From Eupeodes corollae (lineage: Eukaryota; Arthropoda; Insecta; Diptera; Syrphidae): a DNA stretch of 64,000 nucleotides. Every line of letters starts with the position of its first letter. Positions within the stretch are counted from its first letter, which is position 1. The translations under genes and the position numbers were made by a program. Positions 33,560 to 45,141 of this stretch are shown here, one piece after another. The stretch spans positions 80,716,315 to 80,780,314 of the forward strand of contig NC_079147.1 in assembly GCF_945859685.1 (NCBI RefSeq), written 5' to 3'. A model generated the notes under the pieces. That model saw nothing but the letters and a program-made list of their open reading frames with translations. It was not told where the DNA came from and did no database searches.

Positions 33560-35337
33560 AGGCCGTTGGCGAATTACGCTGTTCTAAGTTTTTGTGAAGT
33601 GTTCAAATTTTATATGAATAAAATAAAAGAGAAATGTCCATGGTACAACTTTGAAGTAAAGAATGCGATTAAAAGTCGCAGAAAATACTACCTCAAGTGG
33701 CGGCTTTCTCCAAATCCTACAACTTGGCGACAATACTGCTACTTTCGGAATCAAGCAACTCTCATTACCCGTTGCGCCAAACGTAACTTTTTCGCCTCGA
33801 AACTCAATACAAATCTTTCTTCTAAACAGCTCTGGAAAAATCTTCGTGACATTGGTATTGGTAAAAAGCCAATTTATCAAGAGTGAACTTGATCCTAATG
33901 ACCTCAACAATTAGTTTACTCAAACAAATCAATTAGCTACTAGCTTTGAGCCCAAAGCTGGCTTACTTTATGATGGAGTTAACGATTTTTGCTTAGAGAC
34001 GGTAACTGAAGACGAAATTATACGAACTTTTAAATCCTTGAGGTCCGAAGCTATAGGCGAAGACGGTATTTCGCTAAGATTTTTGAAACTTGTCCTACCC
34101 TGCTTGATTAACGCTCTCTCTCATGTTTTTAATCACTGTATTGTCACTTCTACGTTTCCTATTGCGTGGAAAGCAGCCAGGATAACTCCTGTTCCGAAAA
34201 AGCCCACACCTTCCGAACTCGCCGACTACCGGCCAGTAAGCATTTTACGTTGCATGTCCAAAGTTCTCGAAAAAATCCTTACTAAACAAATTATTGACCA
34301 TTTTACGTCCAAAAGATTGCTGTCTCCATACCAATCTGGATTTAGAGCTAACCATTCCTGCTCTACAGCAATGGTAAAGATCTTAGAGGATATAAGACTC
34401 GAATACGATAAAGACAATATTTCAGTACTGTGCCTATTGGACTTCTCGAAGGCTTTTGACAAAGTTGATCATCGAGTTCTTTGTCAAAAACTTGAGCACT
34501 ACTTTGGTTTTTCGAATTCAGCTGTTCGTCTCATTGGTAGTTATTTGTGTAACAGAACTCAGCGTGTATGTGTTGGAAACAATTTTTCAGCACATACGTA
34601 CTTGAAGATGGGCGTGCCACAAGGCTCTATTCTGGGGCCAATTTTGTTTTGTGCCTTTATCAACGATTTGCCTTCGGTTAGTGAGCACGTCTCTTTTCAT
34701 CTATATGCAGATGATATACAAATTTATCTCTCACGTAGAATCGGTTTAATAGAGGATCTTGTCTTTCGCGTTAATGAAGATCTTGAGAGAATTAACTGGG
34801 CTAAGGAAAATGGTCTAGTGCTCAATCCCAATAAAAGTCAAGCCCTTCTAATTTCTAAGAAGACATACAACCATAGAGATCGACCTTCGATTACTTTGAA
34901 TAGTGCCCATGTTAGTTTTGTAGATTCTGTGACCAGTCTTGGATTCAAAATCTCTAGGGATCTCTCTAGCAGAGACCATATAAATTATGTCATTGCACGT
35001 ATTTACGGAACTTTAAGAAAACTATGGGTATCTAATTCTTTTACTCCTCAAGAAACAAAACTTCGTCTTATGAGAACTCTACTCGTACCAATCATTTCCT
35101 TTTCTGAAGTCGTGTATCCGAAACTGGATTCTTTATCTGAATACAAACTACGTGTGGCGCTTAATGATATGACTCGCCACGTTTATGGTATTCGCTGATA
35201 TGACCATATCTCTGCTTTCAGCAAAAAAAATCTTAAGTGCACTATCGTCGAATACGTAAATTTCCGTATTTGTATCTTTCTCCACAGAATTACACCATGT
35301 CTATTCTACTTAAAACTAAACCCTAAAACTTTAAAAC
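33560..35337 (+). pseudogene. CR1/jockey-like LINE, 5'-truncated, RT mostly intact
   Basis: It starts in the endonuclease-RT linker (KEKCPWYNFEVKNAIKSRRKYY). After a stop at 33884 and a frame change it enters a long RT frame (to TGA at 35196-35198). RT blocks are EAIGEDGISLRFLK, AARITPVPKK, DYRPVSILRCMSKVLEK, LLDFSKAFDKVDH, MGVPQGSILGPILFCAF and HLYADDIQIYL (YADD). The long frame has no proper ATG at its left edge. Weak continuation (FRICIFLHRI) runs to 35337, where minus-strand LINE sequence begins. A degenerate WNSLP-like block near 35945-35975 suggests the tail continues past that insertion. Confidence 0.8.
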
Positions 35338-35840
35338 AAGTATGTAAGCCGGCCAAGGCTTAAAACCCCATCCCGACTACCCACTATCAAGTGCCGATTG
35401 AAGCCACCAAAACTGGTTCTTCTGCTTCACCCTATCAGTTTGTTCCCGTTCGGACACATCACTACTGAACCGAAGGAGCTCTGCTCGGTCTTGTGCCATG
35501 ACGTCCCGATTGTATGGGAGTCGCCTATCCACTGTTAGTCGTCTGACGTGGTAGATTAGCGGAACTACCAATCTATACTATATCAGACCGCATCTATCTA
35601 AAAAGAGCAATGCCTCTGGTGGGATGAAGCCGCTCAGGCGTGCACTTTCAAAATAGTCGTCGTTCGGATAAAACGCCCCGAAAATTAAATTGTTGGTGGA
35701 AGACATAGCTCTTGCAATGTGACCTCGAACGAGTTTTATCACGAAATTGTCAATTCTGTTGATTCGAGCCCCGTTGTATAGGACCTTGTTGGAATAGTAA
35801 AGTACATAAGAAGATTCGGCTGTTCGATATAAACCGGTAC
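35338..35840 (-). pseudogene. fragment of the 28111-30229 LINE family
   Basis: The minus strand matches the C-terminal coding end of that LINE: FIPPEALLFL (35635-35600), VPLIYHVRRLTVDRRLPYNRD (35570-35510) and AELLRFSSDVSERE. The left end is GGCCGGCTTACATACTT, which in the longer copy is only the start of the 3' UTR. It is therefore short at both ends: 5'-truncated near 35840 and lacking the ~400-bp 3' UTR. Confidence 0.75.
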
Positions 35841-36796
35841 ATCGTCATAGTCTAACGCACTAACCATCATGCCACGGGTACTACCGTCATCAAAATTGCT
35901 TTTTCAAAATAGGCATTCCATCCCTAACAATATTACCCGCACACACTAATTTTTCTCAATGGACAGTTGCGCCACCTAATTCATTTTATTTAAACTATTT
36001 CTAACCTTTTGTTCGTAAATGTCAAAATAATCATGCGTAGTTCCTTTTTTGCTCGCTGGGGTCGTTTTTCTACTGTCTGTCTTATTTCACTAACGTGACA
36101 GAAAATAATCAAACATATCCCACAACGTTGATAGCTTGACAGCTTTGTGACATAACATACTCCTCAACCTCATTAATTGCATTGAAAACATCTACTCCTT
36201 TTTAGATGGAATTTGGACTTTTCTTGTTTTATGACTATACTCCATACCTTAATGTTAAGAACTCGTATCTATTACTTAATCAAGATTAAATTTAAAGCTC
36301 TCTGATATAATTATGAAACACACTTCAGCGTTAAACTGTCATCTTAGTTAGTAAAACCTGTGTCATTAGTATGTATGTGCAGATTTGTTTGACCTTAAAA
36401 CCTTTGTACAAAAAACCTTTAACGCCTCATTGCGGCTACGGCGAACGTCAATATAATTGCTGAATGGTATTACTTTGTGCGGGTTTTTATGAGCAAATTT
36501 ATATTTACGTCAAAAATGTATAAAGCTGTCAAATTTTCAGCTAAACATTTTCCAAATTCTATGTAAACTTGAACAAGTAAAATTCAACTAATTTGAAACT
36601 TCTCTGAATGAGTCTTTATTACTAGAAAGCTTGTCAACGCATTACAATTATTCTTATGTTTTGTTTTATAGTATTATTTAATTTCTACCAAAGGTATGTT
36701 TAACACCAAGTTTTAGCACTTTTATTTTGAAATTGCATCCGCATCAAATCAAGGAAAAAACTTTAACACTTGATTGATTTTTCTAATTCGTTTGTT
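35841..36796. other. LINE tail remnant, then nothing recognised
   Basis: 35900-36000 may hold the displaced end of the LINE at 33560-35337 (degenerate WNSLPPNSF). The rest is AT-rich with no gene or repeat identified. Confidence 0.35.
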
Positions 36797-37326
36797 ACAC
36801 TTCTACTCTGAACGTCGAACTTGTCGAGTTGTAGAAACTGAGTAAGGTCAATGATTCTCGAGAATTTTCTCCAGATGAATCCTGAAACTAAAGGACGTTG
36901 TTATCCCTCTACCTTCCCAGAATCATCATCCATTCCCACATAAACAAGGCATACCAGTCTACGTTTATTTCACCAACTCTTATCGCCCATCCCACGTTGT
37001 AATGGCGAAAAACCTAGCAGCGCTCCTATCTCCTTCTCACTCTAGGTAACCTAGCTGAATTGCTGCTACCGAATCCCAATCTTTTAATTACATATCATAA
37101 TGATGATTTAACATCAACTGACTCCTCACCCTTTCTCTTCCTCCCCAACCACCACTCATCTTTATTGCGCTGGATCTAAGGTGTTAAACAATCCGTGTCG
37201 ATGATCAGCCTGGCTGGGGGCCCAATTCAAAAATAGCCCAGTCTCTAACGGAGTATCCAGATACCTGGCGACCTCCGCATCAACTAGCCTTAAATGTACA
37301 TGCGAATCTCTGTGCAGATAGACCTT

Positions 37327-38650
37327 TCTTCTTCGCATCTCGTGGGACCAAAGATGTACAAAAACAAAACAAAAATGAAAAGAACGATGAGACAGGTATC
37401 TCTTCAGGACCGGGCGTCAGATTGGCGTCAAAGCCTGCTGCCGTATCTCCTGCGGCCAACACAGAGAAGGGAGTAGAGGCTAACCATGGACCCTCCTCTG
37501 CTGTTGGTAGGAACGAGAATATGAAGGTAGCGATACCTAATTTCAGCAGGGCAGGGCAGGGTTGTGAAAAATGGCCCTACCACTACTAATGAGAGTACAT
37601 CTAGAAATGGAAAACTCTCAAAAAGCCTTTATAGACAAAGACGGCAAGCGGAGAAAATCTTAAAAACCTCTGGTGCATCATCGGGGTCTGAAAGGACACC
37701 GCAGCAAACCGCTATCGTCGAATGGGCTAAAAGCATACTTGCTACAACAAGGACCAGTAAGGACTCTACGTCAAAAAAAAAGGTCTCTTGAGGAGGCCGT
37801 ACCGACACCAATACGGCCTCGGTTGCACAAAACCAGCACTCCTCTCAATCCAGTTTCAGTGACGTCGCGAAGGGCAAAGTCGTGGTTGCGGTCATTGACA
37901 AGAGCGATGATGATGGCACAATATCGGCTGATCGTTGGCAGTTGGTCAAGAAGGTTAAGCTCTCGGGTGGCTTTTTGATCATTTTGAGGAAGCTTCCAGG
38001 ATTACTTCCTTCCATAAGACCAGAGGTCTTGTGACCTATACAAGCTCGCTGTCAGTCGGTTAGGTGAAGTTTGGCCGAAGCTCGAGGTTGGCGCTATGGA
38101 AGACATTCCTAGCAGATCTAGAGCCCGCATTTGGATACCAATCGAACCCGCTGGTATCGAGGACATTCTCGAGATGATCAGAGTTTGTAACCCGTCCCTT
38201 CCGACGCATAACTGGAAAATAGCCAAGTTAGAGGAAGTGAAGAATCTTTATAGGAGTGCCATTGTGGTACTCAATAAAGAATCCTTGGCTGCTATACCCC
38301 TATACGAGGGACCCATAAACTATGGCTTCGAATCCATTGAAATTCGAATCTATAAAAAAGTTGAGGTTAACGTGGGAAGCGGGCCTCCGAAAACAATCGA
38401 ACGTGAACTAGCGGTTGGTGGGCTAACAGAGTGTGACGATGCACCCATGTCCTCTCCAATCGCGACTCCGCCCTCTACAAAAGTTGTACACAGTCCATCC
38501 TTAATGGAGACTGAGGACGACCTTAACATGATCCTTCTGAACGAGGACGAACTCTTGGGTTCATCCTCAGACTCAGAGGATCAGAACAAAACCATAGTGG
38601 AGGTTGATCTGCCTAATTGTAGTCAAAATGGTGCAGTTAGTACAGATTAA
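37327..38650 (+). pseudogene. LINE ORF1 (DUF4780), copy A
   Basis: Frameshifts break the N-terminal part (visible segments 37327-37476, 37564-37791 and 37673-37978). The C-terminal part is one frame from about 38096 to TAA 38648. It holds the DUF4780-type core (DIPSRSRARIWIPIEP, ILEMIRVCNPSLPTHNWK, SAIVVLNKES) and an acidic tail (EDDLNMILLNEDELLGSSSDSE). ORF1 proteins of such LINEs are nucleic-acid-binding partners of the ORF2 enzyme. ORF2 starts inside its end at 38628. Confidence 0.75.
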
Positions 38651-39166
38651 TCTCCAACACTCCATAAAGGTCTCGGACTCACTTCTTCTCCGTCTGGTGA
38701 GTAACGGGGAAGACATTGTCCTGATCCAAAAGCCATGGATTGTAGGATCTGTTTTTCGAGGACTCAGGACTCCTGGATACTACACACTTTGTGTGACAGA
38801 CAAAGGTGAACCTAGATCTTGCATACTAGTGAAACGTAGCATTAATGTATTTTTACTCCATCGTTTCAGTGACAGAGATACCACTGCACCGTAGCTAGGC
38901 TGGAAACAACCGAAGGAAGTTTCTGGCTGGTATCGGCGTATCTTGGGCATGACCACCTTGGCTCTCTCCCTGGAAAAACCCTGGAGAAAGTCATCGCTAA
39001 AGCGGGAATGCAAAGGATCCGCCTAATTATTGGGAGCGATTCTAACGCTCATCATAATGTATGGGGTAGCACGAATATCAACGACAGACTTGAGTCTCTT
39101 TTTGATTATATTCTTGGTACTAACCTCTTAGTAAGTAATGTTGAAAATGAACCAACCTTCATACGT
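38628..39166 (+). pseudogene. LINE ORF2 5' part (endonuclease), copy A
   Basis: ATG 38628 opens MVQLVQINLQHS, the usual ORF2 start, overlapping ORF1 by 23 bp. The endonuclease runs through EDIVLIQKPW (the catalytic E normally reads QEPW; here it is QKPW), GLRTPGYYTL and SINVFLLH. A frame change near 38885 (DRDTTAP) follows, then LVSAYLGHD, SDSNAHHNVWG and SNVENEPTFI. There is no RT. It is dead. Confidence 0.8.
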
Positions 39167-40377
39167 TAAATTATTTATTTATAAAAATACACAAGTCTAC
39201 TCTGGATTACCAATTAAAAATTAAAAAAAGAATTAATTGCATTAAAACACCAAATTCCATTAATCCATGAGTAATTTCAATTCGATAATGTTAAGATTTC
39301 TTTTTTTCCTAAAAATGTAAAGAATGTTGAAAAGCCATCATCAAAAATTAAGTAGATTTTTCTCATTGACGGGGATAAAAAGAAAAACCAAAAACAAAAA
39401 AATTTAAGTCAATAAAACAAAAATAAATTAAGCATGCAAAGACGTCAAAAAAATTCAATTGGTTTCCATAAAAATGCACATATCAACGTCAATGAGAATT
39501 GAGAATTTGTTCTGCACAAATAAAATACAATTCATGCGTAGATTCGGTCGCCAAGTGCGTCATCCAAGAGCTCTAAATAAGCTCAAAACAATTTCCTCGT
39601 TTTCAAAAAATTCCAACAAAAACACAAACAAGTAGTTATGAAGCAAGTGATCTTCGAACTTATTCAAAAGTTTACAGTCACAAGTTCCATAGCGAAAAGA
39701 CGAAAATTATGAATGACAGCAGAGCTGAATTTTGGGGCATTTATAGAGACATTCAAAAATTCAACTCGTGTCACCGCGATTTGTGGACAGAAGTTTGTTT
39801 TATAGGAACTGTCGGAGCAGCGAGAAAATTAATAACAATCCATAATATTAAAACGTGTGCAGGGATGATATTTATCCGCATCGAAAGCACCCTCAGTCGT
39901 CTTAATTTGTGGTCAAAATAAACACACCGTGCGTCATTATGATCAGCGGCGGTGGAGGTGGTCAGCAAATGCCAAACAATTTTGTTTTGAAAAAATGCCA
40001 AAAATTCAGATGTGCAAAAATTACTATAAATTTTATAGCACTTCGATTAATACGAAACCTCATCAATTATAGGAAATCAATTAAAAAGTGAAATACATAT
40101 ATTCCTTCTCTCTCACTCTCACTGTATTTGTGCAGTGCATTTCAAGTAATGAAGGAAAAGTAAGAATTTCTTTTTTTAATTAAATTTAAATTTTAATTTA
40201 TTTTTTTTTTTAATGAAGGCTGTGGTGTGAATTATTTTCTTATTCTATTTTCTTCTCCTTTTGTTTGTTTAGAAAACGATGAAAATGCTTCTTTGTTTAT
40301 TTGTTTTGTTTGGTTTTTGAACGTTTACAAAATTTATGAATTTTATGGTACGATAAATCTCAATGTAATGTCGCCCA
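39167..40377. other. no gene recognised
   Basis: AT-rich. An open stretch at 39709-39921 (plus) and its complement have no domain I can support. Confidence 0.5.
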
Positions 40378-40544
40378 TTAGTCTCGGGGAAGACGGATAC
40401 GTTTTGGTTTCTCGCTTTCGGCGCTCTTGATCCGCTTCCGCATGTGCTTGGGCAAAACGCGAAATACTTCAGAGTCAATTTGAACAGGCATTGAATTTTG
40501 ACGCAGAGCAAACCATTTCATTTTGTCCTTCTTGTTGGTTAAGG
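40378..40544 (-). CDS. possible terminal exon of an unidentified host gene
   Basis: A pyrimidine-rich tract and AG (40570-40545, minus) look like a splice acceptor. The next 167 bases stay open in one frame to TAA 40380-40378 and encode 54 basic residues, including MKWFALRQNSMPVQIDSEVF and RVLPKHMRKRIKSAESEK. Third codon positions are clearly richer in G/C than the neighbourhood, which supports coding. The motif LPKHMRKR recalls LPRHMRRR of the RNase P/MRP subunit POP1, but the match is short and I do not claim it. The upstream exon was not found, and no TE family I know fits. Confidence 0.4.
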
Positions 40545-40871
40545 CTGAAAAGATTTAGAAAAAAAAAACGTTACTATAATTAATTATTTGTATACGAATA
40601 TGGTCAATTTATTTTGAATAAGTAGTCCTTGAACGAATGTCCTTTAGTAAATAATTTTTTAAGGTTGTAATTATTTTTGTTTTACTTGTTGAGCTTTTAA
40701 GAAGACAACAACGGTACATAGAATTGGTTAGGTTACACTCATTTTTTAAAATTAAAGAATAGTAAACGGAAAAAAGACTCGGCATGTCGATGACGATATG
40801 TTTAAGTTTGTAAGATTGAAGAGATTGTTCAAATCACATCTTTAAGCTTGTGACGTTTGACTTTAAAGTTT

Positions 40872-41068
40872 ATTAACTTTCCATAGGAAGTTATTGTAAT
40901 CGGGCCTATTTGTCTAATTGAAATTTTGACATTTCTCGACGTTTCAAGTTCCTTGGAGTCAAAATAAAAGAAGTCTTTTTAGTCGTCCATAGCTCAAAAA
41001 TTAGTAGAGACATAGACTTCAAATAAATTTTGTTATGCAGATAATAAAGTAGAAAGATGCAAAAAGCA
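40872..41068 (+). repeat. dispersed repeat R, forward copy
   Basis: Begins CTTTCCATAGGAAGTTATTG, passes TTTCTCGACGTTTCAAG and GTCCATAGCTCAA, and ends AGAAAGATGCAAAAAG. The same sequence lies inverted at 41921-42176, with an extra ~65 bp microsatellite-containing piece there. Confidence 0.85.
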
Positions 41069-41920
41069 CTCCCAAAAAATTTGAGTGGGTGGTTTTTTTT
41101 TACCAGAGCAATTTAAAAAAAAGGCTGGGATGCGACCCACACTGATAACTTCCCATTCCGTCTGTCGATTTGTCTTGCTTAAAAGTTTGTCAATATGTAC
41201 TCGTATCAATGTTTACCAAATTTGGATACTATTTTTTGTAGATTTTATTTTTTATGAAAAGCGGACTGTTGGATTTTTATATAAAAATTACTGAATATCG
41301 AAAACAATATTTTCTGTGAAATAAAATAAGTTTGAAGACAATATTTTTAATTTTTGAATAGCTATTTGAGTCGAAAATCAATTTTTACCAACTTTTGTAA
41401 ATTTTTGTTTAGGTTTTTATTTTTTGTAAATTAAACTGTCAATTTGATTTTTCTCAACATTTTTCAGAATGTTGAAAACAATAATTCTTATAAGTTAAAA
41501 TAAGATCGAAGCCTAAATTTCAAGTTTTTGAAAAGATATTTGAGTCGATATTCAATTTTTACTAACTTTGAGTAATGTTTTTTTTTTAGATTTTTATTTT
41601 TTATAAAAAAAAACTGTCAATTCGATTTTCCTCAAAATTTTATCAGATGTCAAAAACATTATTTTTCGTTGAAAAAAATTGTTTTGGAGATGAAATCATA
41701 TTTTAGTCGTAAAATTTTGGAGGTTACAATTTAAAAATTTTTTTTTTTGATTTATAAGAACCCTTAAATGGATTTTTTTTCAAAAAATATACTTCTTTGG
41801 AATCACGTTACAATATTCTATATAAAATTTAATTCAAGTGTCTAGCGTTTTTGGTTCGTAAGATATTTAGGGTTAACCAAAATTTTCTAATTTTTTTCTA
41901 ACTGCTATGGTAAAAAAAAC

Positions 41921-42176
41921 CCTTTCTGCATCTTTCTGCTTTATTATATGTATAACAAAATTTATTTGAAATTGATATCTCTTCTGGTTCTTGAGCTATG
42001 GACGACGAAAAAAACGTCGCGAACGTATGGACGTACGAACGTACGTACGCACGCACGCACATACATCTTTCTAAAAATATTTTATTTCGACTCTAGGGAC
42101 CTTGAAACGTCGAGAAATGTCAAAATTTTCAATTTGACAAATTGGACCCATTACAATAACTTCCTATGGGAAGTTA
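41921..42176 (-). repeat. dispersed repeat R, inverted copy at the foldback centre
   Basis: The minus strand matches 40872-41068, ending in the palindrome ACTTCCTATGGGAAGT. It contains an extra segment with the ACGT/ACGC microsatellite that the forward copy lacks. Confidence 0.85.
42030..42062 (+). repeat. (ACGT/ACGC)n microsatellite
   Basis: An alternating ACGT then ACGC tract of about 33 bp in the foldback centre. Confidence 0.9.
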
Positions 42177-43843
42177 AAAAAGGAGAACATTTTGGTTAAG
42201 TCAAAATATCTCACGAATCAATAGCAAAGAATAACGTTTTTGGCATCTTATTATATTTTGAAAAATCGAATTGACAGGTTTTTTTATAAGAAAAAACATA
42301 CAAAAGAAAAATTATTAAAAATTTGATTTTCTACTCAAATTTCTTTTCAAAATTTTGAGATATTGGCTATAAACCAATTTCGCCTTTTAAAAATATTGTT
42401 GTCAACATTTATTTAAATTTTGAGAAAAATTGAAGCGTCAGTTTTTTTAAAAAAAAATACAAAAATAAAAAAAAGTTAATAAAAGTTGATAAAAATTGAT
42501 TTTCAATTCAAATATGTTTTCAAAAATTTGAGATTATGGCTTCCAACTAATTTTAATTTATATGAAACATTGTTGTCAACATTCAGAAAAAATTAAAGAA
42601 AAATGGAATTGACAGGTTTCTTACAAAAAACAAAAACCTACAAAAAATTAAGAAAAGTTGGTAAAAATTGATTGACGACTCAAATATCTTTTTAAAAATG
42701 AAAAATATTGGCTTTAAAGTAATTTTATATCACAGAAAATATTGTTTTCAACATTTAGTAAATATTTTATTTAACAGTCCGTTTTTTTATAAAAAAATAA
42801 AATCTACAAAAAAAGTACGTTGATTTGGTTAAAATTGATGTTCATTCGTGCAATTTGTATTTGTTAATATAAAAAATACAAAGTTTCGAGAAATGCAACT
42901 CAAATTGGTAAAAATTGGTTTTAAAAATCTCTAACATAAATTGATTTTGAAATCAAAGTACATAGATATTGCAAAATATTGTTGGTAACTTTTATGTTTT
43001 TAGAATAATTCAACGAAGAACTTTTTTAACAAACCACAAAAACCTACCAAGCTTTTAAGCAAGACAAATCAGCAAACGAAATGAGAAGTCCTTTTTCCAA
43101 TATTATTTCGACCATTAATCTTTTGAGAGCTTCAAGTTACTAGGCCCTAGTGACTAATTTCTATAAACTGTTTGTCATGAATGTATTTCGTTAAGCGTTA
43201 AAAAAGATGTTTTGTCTCTCCAACTTCAATATTGTCTGCGGAATAAAAAAATGTTTGTAGGAATAAAAATTGAAAAGATGATCTGCCTGTTATTTTCTTG
43301 AAGCTCGCACTGCGTTTAAATTTTAAACATGTTAAGAGCTTTAATCTTCTACTCCGAACTTGTCGAGATGTAGAAGCTGAGTAAGAACAATGATCATCGA
43401 GAATTTTCTCCAGATGAAGCCTGAAACTAAAGGATGTTCTTATCCCTCTACCTTCCCAAAATCATCATCAATTCCCACATAAACAAGGCATACCAACCTA
43501 CGTTTATTTTGTCAACTCCCATCCCACCTCCCACGTTGTAATGGCGAAAAAGCTAGCAGCCGTCCTATCTCCTATGCTCCTTCTCACTCTAGGTAACCTA
43601 GCTGAATTGCTGTTACCGAATCCCAATCTTTTCCTTACATCAACTGACTCCTCACCCTTTCTCTTCCTCCCCAACCACCTCTCATCTTTATTGGGCTGGA
43701 TCTAAGGTGTTTAACGACCCGTGCCGATGATCAGCCTGGCTGGGGGCCCAATTCAAAAATAGCCCAGTCTCTAACGGAGTATCCGGATACCTGGCGACCT
43801 CCGGGTTAACTAGCCTTATCTGAACACGCGAATCTCTGTGCAG

Positions 43844-45121
43844 ATGGACCTTTTTTCTTCGCGTCTCGTGGGACCAAATATGAACAAAACAAACAACAAA
43901 AACAAAAACACATGTGAGACCGGTATCTCTTCAGGACCGGGCGGCAGCTTGGTGTCAAAGCCTGCTGTCGTATCTCTTGCGGCCAAGACAGAGAAGGGTG
44001 TAGTGGCTAACCGTGGACCCTCCTCTGCTGTTGGTTGCAACGAGAATATAAAGGTAGCGATACCTAATTTCAGTAGTGGCAGGGTTGTGAAAAATGGCCC
44101 TACCACTACAAATGAGAATACTTCCAGAAATGGAAAACTCTCAAAAAACCTTTATAGACAAAGGCGGCAAGCGGTGAAAATCTTAAAGGCCTCTGGTGCA
44201 TCATCGGGGGCTGAAAGGACACCGCAGCCAACCGCTAGCGTCGAATGGGCTAAAAGCATACTTGCTACAACAAGGTACAATAAGGACTCTACGTCCAAAA
44301 CAGAAAGGTCTCTTGAGGAGGCCGCACCGACACCAAAACGGCCTCGGGTGCACAACACCAGTACCCCCCTCAATCCCATCATCGTGGTTGCGGTCATTGA
44401 CAGGAGCGATGATGATGGCACAACATCGGCTGATCGTTTTCAGTTGGTCAAGGTTAAGCTCTCGGGTGGCTTTTTAAGCATTTTGAGGGAGCTTCCAGGA
44501 CCACTTCCTTCCATAAGCGATGGGGGTTGTTGACCTATACAAGTTTGCTGTCAGCCGGTTAGGTGAAGTTTGGCCAGGTGCGAAGCTCGAGGTTGTCGCT
44601 GTGGAAGACATTCCTAGCAGACCTAGAGCCCGCATTTGGATACCGATCGAACCTGCTCGTATCGAGGACATTTTCAAGATATGCAAAGTTTGCAACCCGT
44701 CCCTTCGCATAACTGGAAGATAGCCAAGCTAGTGGAAGTGAAGGGTCTTTATAGGAGCGCCATTGTGGTACTTAATAAAGAATCCTTGGCTCCTCTAGCA
44801 CTAAACGAGGACGGCATAAACTATGACTTCGAATCCATTAAAATTGGAATTTATAAAAAAGATGAGGTTAACGCGGAAAGCGAGCCTCCAAAAACAACCG
44901 AAGGTGAACTAGCGGTTGGTGGACGTGGGATGTCGTCTTCTCACCTAACAGAGGGTGACGATGCACCCATGTCCTCTCCAATAGCGACTCTACCATCTAC
45001 AAAAGTCGTAGACAGTTTATCCTTAATGGAGACTGAGGACGACCTTAACATGATCCTTCTGAGCGAGGACGAACTCTTGGGTTCATCCTCAGACTCAGAA
45101 CAAAACCGTGGTGGAGGTTGA
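43844..45121 (+). pseudogene. LINE ORF1 (DUF4780), copy B
   Basis: ATG 43844 (MDLFSSRLVGP) opens a frame to TGA at 44531-44533; the rest continues in another frame (44520-44723, then 44636-45121). Blocks are KLEVVAVEDIPSRPRARIWI, PSHNWKIAKLVEVKG, AIVVLNKESL and the acidic EDDLNMILLSEDELLGSSSDSE tail ending in TGA at 45121. At least two frameshifts separate it into three pieces. Confidence 0.78.
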
Positions 45122-45141
45122 TCTGCCTCATTGTAGCCAAA

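Larger units (their letters stand above)
36797..39166 (+). mobile_element. DUF4780/I-like LINE copy A, missing its 3' part
   Basis: This copy has the 5' UTR (36797-37300, matching 43347-43840), ORF1 and the beginning of ORF2, and stops abruptly at 39166 inside the endonuclease (ACCTTCATA then unrelated DNA). LINEs usually lose the 5' end, so loss of the RT-RNase H end suggests a later deletion or rearrangement. It is a diverged sister of copy B (43347-46180). Confidence 0.85.
41145..43105. repeat. large foldback: inverted arms of ~170-bp tandem modules
   Basis: The left arm (41145-41800) and right arm (42200-43105) are diverged inverted repeats. Their outer ends match: GATTTGTCTTGCTTAAAAG at 41169-41187 against its complement near 43055-43075. 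Each arm consists of modules of about 165-178 bp. In the right arm a GACAGGTTTTTT-like box recurs near 42270, 42437, 42610 and 42770; in the left arm its complement recurs near 41263, 41433 and 41611. The centre (41921-42176) is repeat R. There is no coding capacity. It resembles foldback-type transposons in layout only. Confidence 0.8.

Noticed and set aside
39709..39921. 71-codon frame on the plus strand with a faint POP5-like pattern (GAA...IFIRIES)
   Set aside because: The resemblance is too short, the expected N-terminal block is absent, and no splice signals or codon bias support it.
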